Shown here: piece after piece, positions 61,607-64,000 of the stretch
Layout: the number at the start of each line of letters is the position of its first letter
How positions within the stretch are numbered: position 1 is the first letter of the stretch
Source of the DNA: Bacillus sp. F19
GTDB taxonomy: Bacteria; Bacillota; Bacilli; Bacillales; Bacillaceae
NCBI GenBank assembly: GCA_023823795.1
Contig: CP085710.1
Span: 3,560,001 to 3,624,000 of the forward strand
Length of the DNA: 64,000 nt
Direction: 5' to 3'
Notes under the pieces: model-generated
What the model was told of the DNA's origin: nothing
What the model saw: the letters and a program-made list of their open reading frames with translations, nothing else
Databases searched by the model: none
Made by a program: the position numbers and the translations under genes

Positions 61607-61868
61607 ATCAATCACTCCAAATGAGATATTTTCCTTATTATACCTGCAACTGGGATTCTTGTCCATATTATTCACCTCAATAATAATGATTTTATACATT
61701 ATATGGTTAAAATTTAATAAGATAACTCCTTTTTACTATCTTCCCTCCGATTCGACTTCTACAAACATATAAAACCTCTAGCAGCTGATCGTGTTTGATC
61801 TTAAAAATACGTTTAAAAGGTTATTTTTAAATTTCCTTTAAAACAATGAAAGTTAAAGGAGGATGAAT

Positions 61869-62294
61869 ATGGATTTTTCTAAGATCGAATATGTACCAAC
61901 TGAATTCCAGTTAACGATAATAAAATGCTTAAAAAGGATTGAAATAAACAAATTGAAATTTGAAAATTTGATTTTAATCAATGAAGAATTGTTTGCGAAT
62001 GTTTTTGATGTAGTAATCAAAAAATTTGATTTCTCTTATACGTACAAAAAGATGGAATTTACAATCTCAATATATGTATATGTATACCCTAATGAGGCGG
62101 AATTGAACTATATGATTACTTTGAATGATGGCCGCTTTTCTTCTAAATTTTTTGATTTAATTACCGACGCTCTATCGAAGCAATTAATTTCTATAAGTAA
62201 ATACCTCCTAGAGGTTTTGGTGAAATGTTCGGGTGTTGATAAAAACAAATTCAAACTTGGGAAAAAAATTAGTGATTTGGAATCAACAGATTAA
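61869..62294 (+). CDS. Protein of unknown function
   Basis: 141 aa from ATG 61869, six bases after AAAGGAGG (ATG 61863 overlaps that site). Helical start (EFQLTIIKCLKRIEINKLKF) and a beta-rich middle (KKMEFTISIYVYVYPNEAEL). Cytoplasmic, possibly immunity-like. No family recognised. Confidence 0.65.
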   Translation: MDFSKIEYVPTEFQLTIIKCLKRIEINKLKFENLILINEELFANVFDVVIKKFDFSYTYKKMEFTISIYVYVYPNEAELNYMITLNDGRFSSKFFDLITDALSKQLISISKYLLEVLVKCSGVDKNKFKLGKKISDLESTD

Positions 62295-62364
62295 AAACCT
62301 CTATTTGAATTAAACCTCATTTGATAAACTTATCTTGTAGTAAATACAAGATAAGGAGTACAAA

Positions 62365-62652
62365 ATGATCATACTTCAGGAAATCGGTGCAATTACAGAT
62401 AAAGATGATACCCCCATTGGTAGAATAGTTTCAGTTCATGTCTTAATAAATAACACTAAGTATCTGGTTGAAATTAAGAAAGATAGTAGTGGAAAGTGGA
62501 TTCTAAATTGCATAAGTCATTTTCAAGAACAAAGTTTGAAATGTCCTTGTAGCAGTAATGATTATATATGTGATTTATTCGATGATAAAGAAGAAGAGTA
62601 TATATTTTCACAAGTTTATGATATGAATAAAGTAAGGCTCCAAGGTTATTAA
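62365..62652 (+). CDS. Small protein with a Cys-rich patch
   Basis: 95 aa, ATG 62365 after AAGGAGTAC. Beta-rich N-terminal half and LKCPCSSNDYICDLF (about 58-72). No family recognised. Confidence 0.65.
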   Translation: MIILQEIGAITDKDDTPIGRIVSVHVLINNTKYLVEIKKDSSGKWILNCISHFQEQSLKCPCSSNDYICDLFDDKEEEYIFSQVYDMNKVRLQGY

Positions 62653-62819
62653 TTTGCATTATTGTTTATTACTTATTTAAAGTAGCATTTTAGGCAACTT
62701 TTTAAGGGCGAGAGAACTTATCGGCCTTCATTTTGTCTCCTTCTTATATTGGAGACTTAAAATTCCGCCTTCTTTATCTCAAATAGATTTATCTAATTGA
62801 TAATATTGATTGTATTTCA

Positions 62820-62996
62820 CTAATGGATTAAATAACGATAAAAGAAATAATACATTTCAATAATATCTTTAAATGTTCCCGAGTCTTTGGGATTTTCATA
62901 AGAACAGTCAGCGTGAAGAACAACATTTTCCTTGGTTAAATGTACTAAGTCTTGATACTCAAAATGCTTTCTGCATTCTGGACATCTTATTTCCAA
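62820..62996 (-). CDS. Small zinc-ribbon-like protein
   Basis: 58 aa from TTG 62996, eight bases after GGAGG; the frame opens at 63011. LEIRCPECRKHFEYQDLVHL then HADCSYENPKDSGTFKDIIE. CPEC plus a later Cys/His suggest a zinc site. Last gene before the right transposon end. I recall similar small Bacillus proteins; function unknown. Confidence 0.65.
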   Translation of the reverse strand: MEIRCPECRKHFEYQDLVHLTKENVVLHADCSYENPKDSGTFKDIIEMYYFFYRYLIH

Positions 62997-63029
62997 TGTG
63001 AGTACCTCCAAATCAATAATTTTACAACC

Positions 63030-63156
63030 TAACTCTGTCTCAAGGTTTATGAAAGCTGGTATTACTATATCAAGGTTTCTAGCGTGTGCCTATCTCATCC
63101 TGTGTGAAACTTTCTCAAGGTATCTGACTGAATCTCAAGATGTGTGACGGATTACA
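63030..63156. repeat. Right transposon end with TnsB-type binding repeats
   Basis: Tip GGATTACA. Inverted copies of the CTTGAGA motif (as TCTCAAG) at 63133-63141, 63113-63122 and 63038-63047, and a weaker TATCAAGG at 63069-63076. Four sites here against two or three at the left end, the same kind of asymmetry as in Tn7. Confidence 0.88.
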
Positions 63157-63956
63157 GCTATAAACGTCTGTTCAATTTCTGAAAGACTGACATCAAATTC
63201 AAGCATTCTGTAAATTGCTCCCTTTGCATCTCTAGTATGCATAGTTGATAACACCAAGTGTCCTGTCAGCGCTGCTCTTATGGCAATTTGAGCAGTTTCC
63301 CTATCCCTGATTTCACCCACCATTATGATGTCCGGATCATGCCTTAGAATGGCTTTTAAACCAACAGCATAAGTAATTCCAGCCTTTTCATTTACCTGTA
63401 CTTGCAGGACTTCAGAGCTTTTCGTTTCTACAGGATCTTCAAGGGTAATAATGCTGCGGTTAAAATGTTTTTTCGCATAATGAATCAATGAATATAAGGT
63501 GGTCGTTTTTCCTGAGCCGGTCGGACCGGTAAATACCATCAGACCATGAGAGTGGTTAATAAAGGAGAGAAGTTTATTTGCTGATTGAGGAAACAGAGAG
63601 AGATGCGCAAGTGACGGAATGACTTCGTTTGGAAGTATGCGGATAACAAGACTTTCTTCGAAGATTGTTGGCAGGGAAGACAAGCGAAGCTGAACATCAA
63701 TTGTTTCATTTGAAAGGGCTAAAGCTCCATTTTGCGGCCTTCTTCTTTCTCCGATATCCATTGATGCCAAAAATTTAAAGTGCGCGATAATCCGTTCACA
63801 TACTTCTTTTCTTATGGTGCGCTTTTCAATGAGGTCATCATCTATACGATATTGAATGACCGCATCCCGTTCTCTCGGGACAAAATGAATATCTGATGCA
63901 TTTAATGAACACGCTTCTTCCACAATTCTTTCACTTAGTAGTTCGATTGAGTTCAT
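63135..63956 (-). pseudogene. comGA: ComGA 5' fragment, traffic ATPase cut by the transposon
   Basis: 273 codons from ATG 63956 (AGGAGGATG upstream). The last native residues are FIA; the tail VIRHTS is transposon-encoded up to a TGA at 63135. GspE/PilB ATPase motifs are intact: Walker A TGPTGSGKTTTL, ASP-box TLEDPVE, Walker B IMVGEIRDRETA and the His box TMHTRD. The last 89 codons are missing (found at 2401-2668). Assembly ATPase of the competence pseudopilus; the truncated product should not support transformation. Confidence 0.93.
63157..63161. repeat. 5-bp target-site duplication, right copy
   Basis: GCTAT directly after the right tip GGATTACA; identical to 2669-2673. Confidence 0.92.
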
Positions 63957-64000
63957 GACATCCTCCTTTCGATCAGTTATAAACAGCGTACTTGATTTTC

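Larger units (their letters stand above)
2674..63156. mobile_element. 60.5-kb Tn7-like transposon inserted in comGA
   Basis: The two tips read TGTAATCC and GGATTACA. Over the first 24 bases the two ends match at 21 positions and share the motif CTTGAGA. The element is flanked by GCTAT duplications and interrupts comGA in the codons for Ile-Ala-Val. It carries TniQ/TnsD, TnsC and TnsB at the left end, plus a second TniQ. No TnsA-type nuclease gene and no resolvase was found. Cargo comprises two anti-phage defence blocks, extra sporulation genes and a repeat-punctuated array of small genes. Length is 60,483 bp. No housekeeping gene was recognised inside. Confidence 0.93.

Noticed and set aside
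1-64000. CRISPR array or guide-RNA targeting, as in CAST elements
   Set aside because: No evenly spaced direct repeats with unique spacers and no Cas gene were seen; array repeats are too far apart and enclose genes.
1-64000. Prophage or ICE origin of the large insertion
   Set aside because: No integrase, capsid, tail, relaxase or conjugation genes; the ends and TSD fit a Tn7-like element.

Overview
The window is low-GC DNA from a spore-forming, competence-capable member of the Bacillaceae (Bacillus sensu lato). Evidence: a comG-type competence pilus operon at both ends, strong GGAGG-like ribosome binding sites, frequent TTG starts and sporulation genes.

The window is essentially one inserted element. 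The competence ATPase gene comGA is split. Its 5' part lies at the right edge (63157-63956) and its 3' part at the left edge (2401-2668), followed by comGB, comGC, comGD, comGE and a partial comGF. Between them lies a 60,483-bp Tn7-like transposon (2674-63156). It is bounded by a TGTAATCC/GGATTACA inverted repeat, by several copies of a CTTGAGA-type repeat at each end, and by a 5-bp target duplication (GCTAT, 2669-2673 and 63157-63161). Removing the element and one duplication rebuilds an in-frame 355-codon comGA.

Layout inside the element, left to right: (1) the transposition module at 2.8-10.3 kb, with tniQ/tnsD-1, tnsC, tnsB, an XRE regulator and a second tniQ, but no tnsA and no resolvase; (2) a defence block at 10.4-19.1 kb, with an Abi_C (HEPN-like) protein paired with a uracil-DNA-glycosylase-like protein, a Hachiman system (hamA, hamB), and a bacterial XPB helicase with its partner and a YdjM-like membrane protein; (3) 19.4-26.0 kb, with a broken secreted-protein gene, a YdcF-like protein, extra copies of spoIID and spoIIP around a 52-aa membrane protein, a GIY-YIG/DUF4041 protein and a TPR protein; (4) 26-54 kb, a long array of small genes (SUKH and Imm26-like immunity proteins, DUF5063, DUF4279, LRR, secreted and small membrane proteins, a serine hydrolase, a nucleotidyltransferase), many frameshifted or carrying stop codons; (5) 54-62.9 kb, a second defence block with an Mrr-type nuclease, Gabija (gajA, gajB), a CD-NTase remnant, a scrambled homing endonuclease and a PIN toxin pair, then small genes up to the right end.

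The most unusual internal structure is a dispersed repeat of about 25-80 bp (core GGGGGCGATTG, ends like CTTATTCAATTAAA and GTTATTCCATTAAA). In the array one copy usually lies just 5' of each gene and in the gene's own orientation. From 41.7 to 46.2 kb there are eight consecutive one-gene units of this kind on the minus strand. This looks like a cassette platform, although no integrase is present.

As a whole the element probably inserts at comGA, which should abolish DNA uptake, and carries stacked anti-phage systems plus a changing stock of immunity and secreted-protein genes. Functions are assigned by reading motifs only; no database search was possible.
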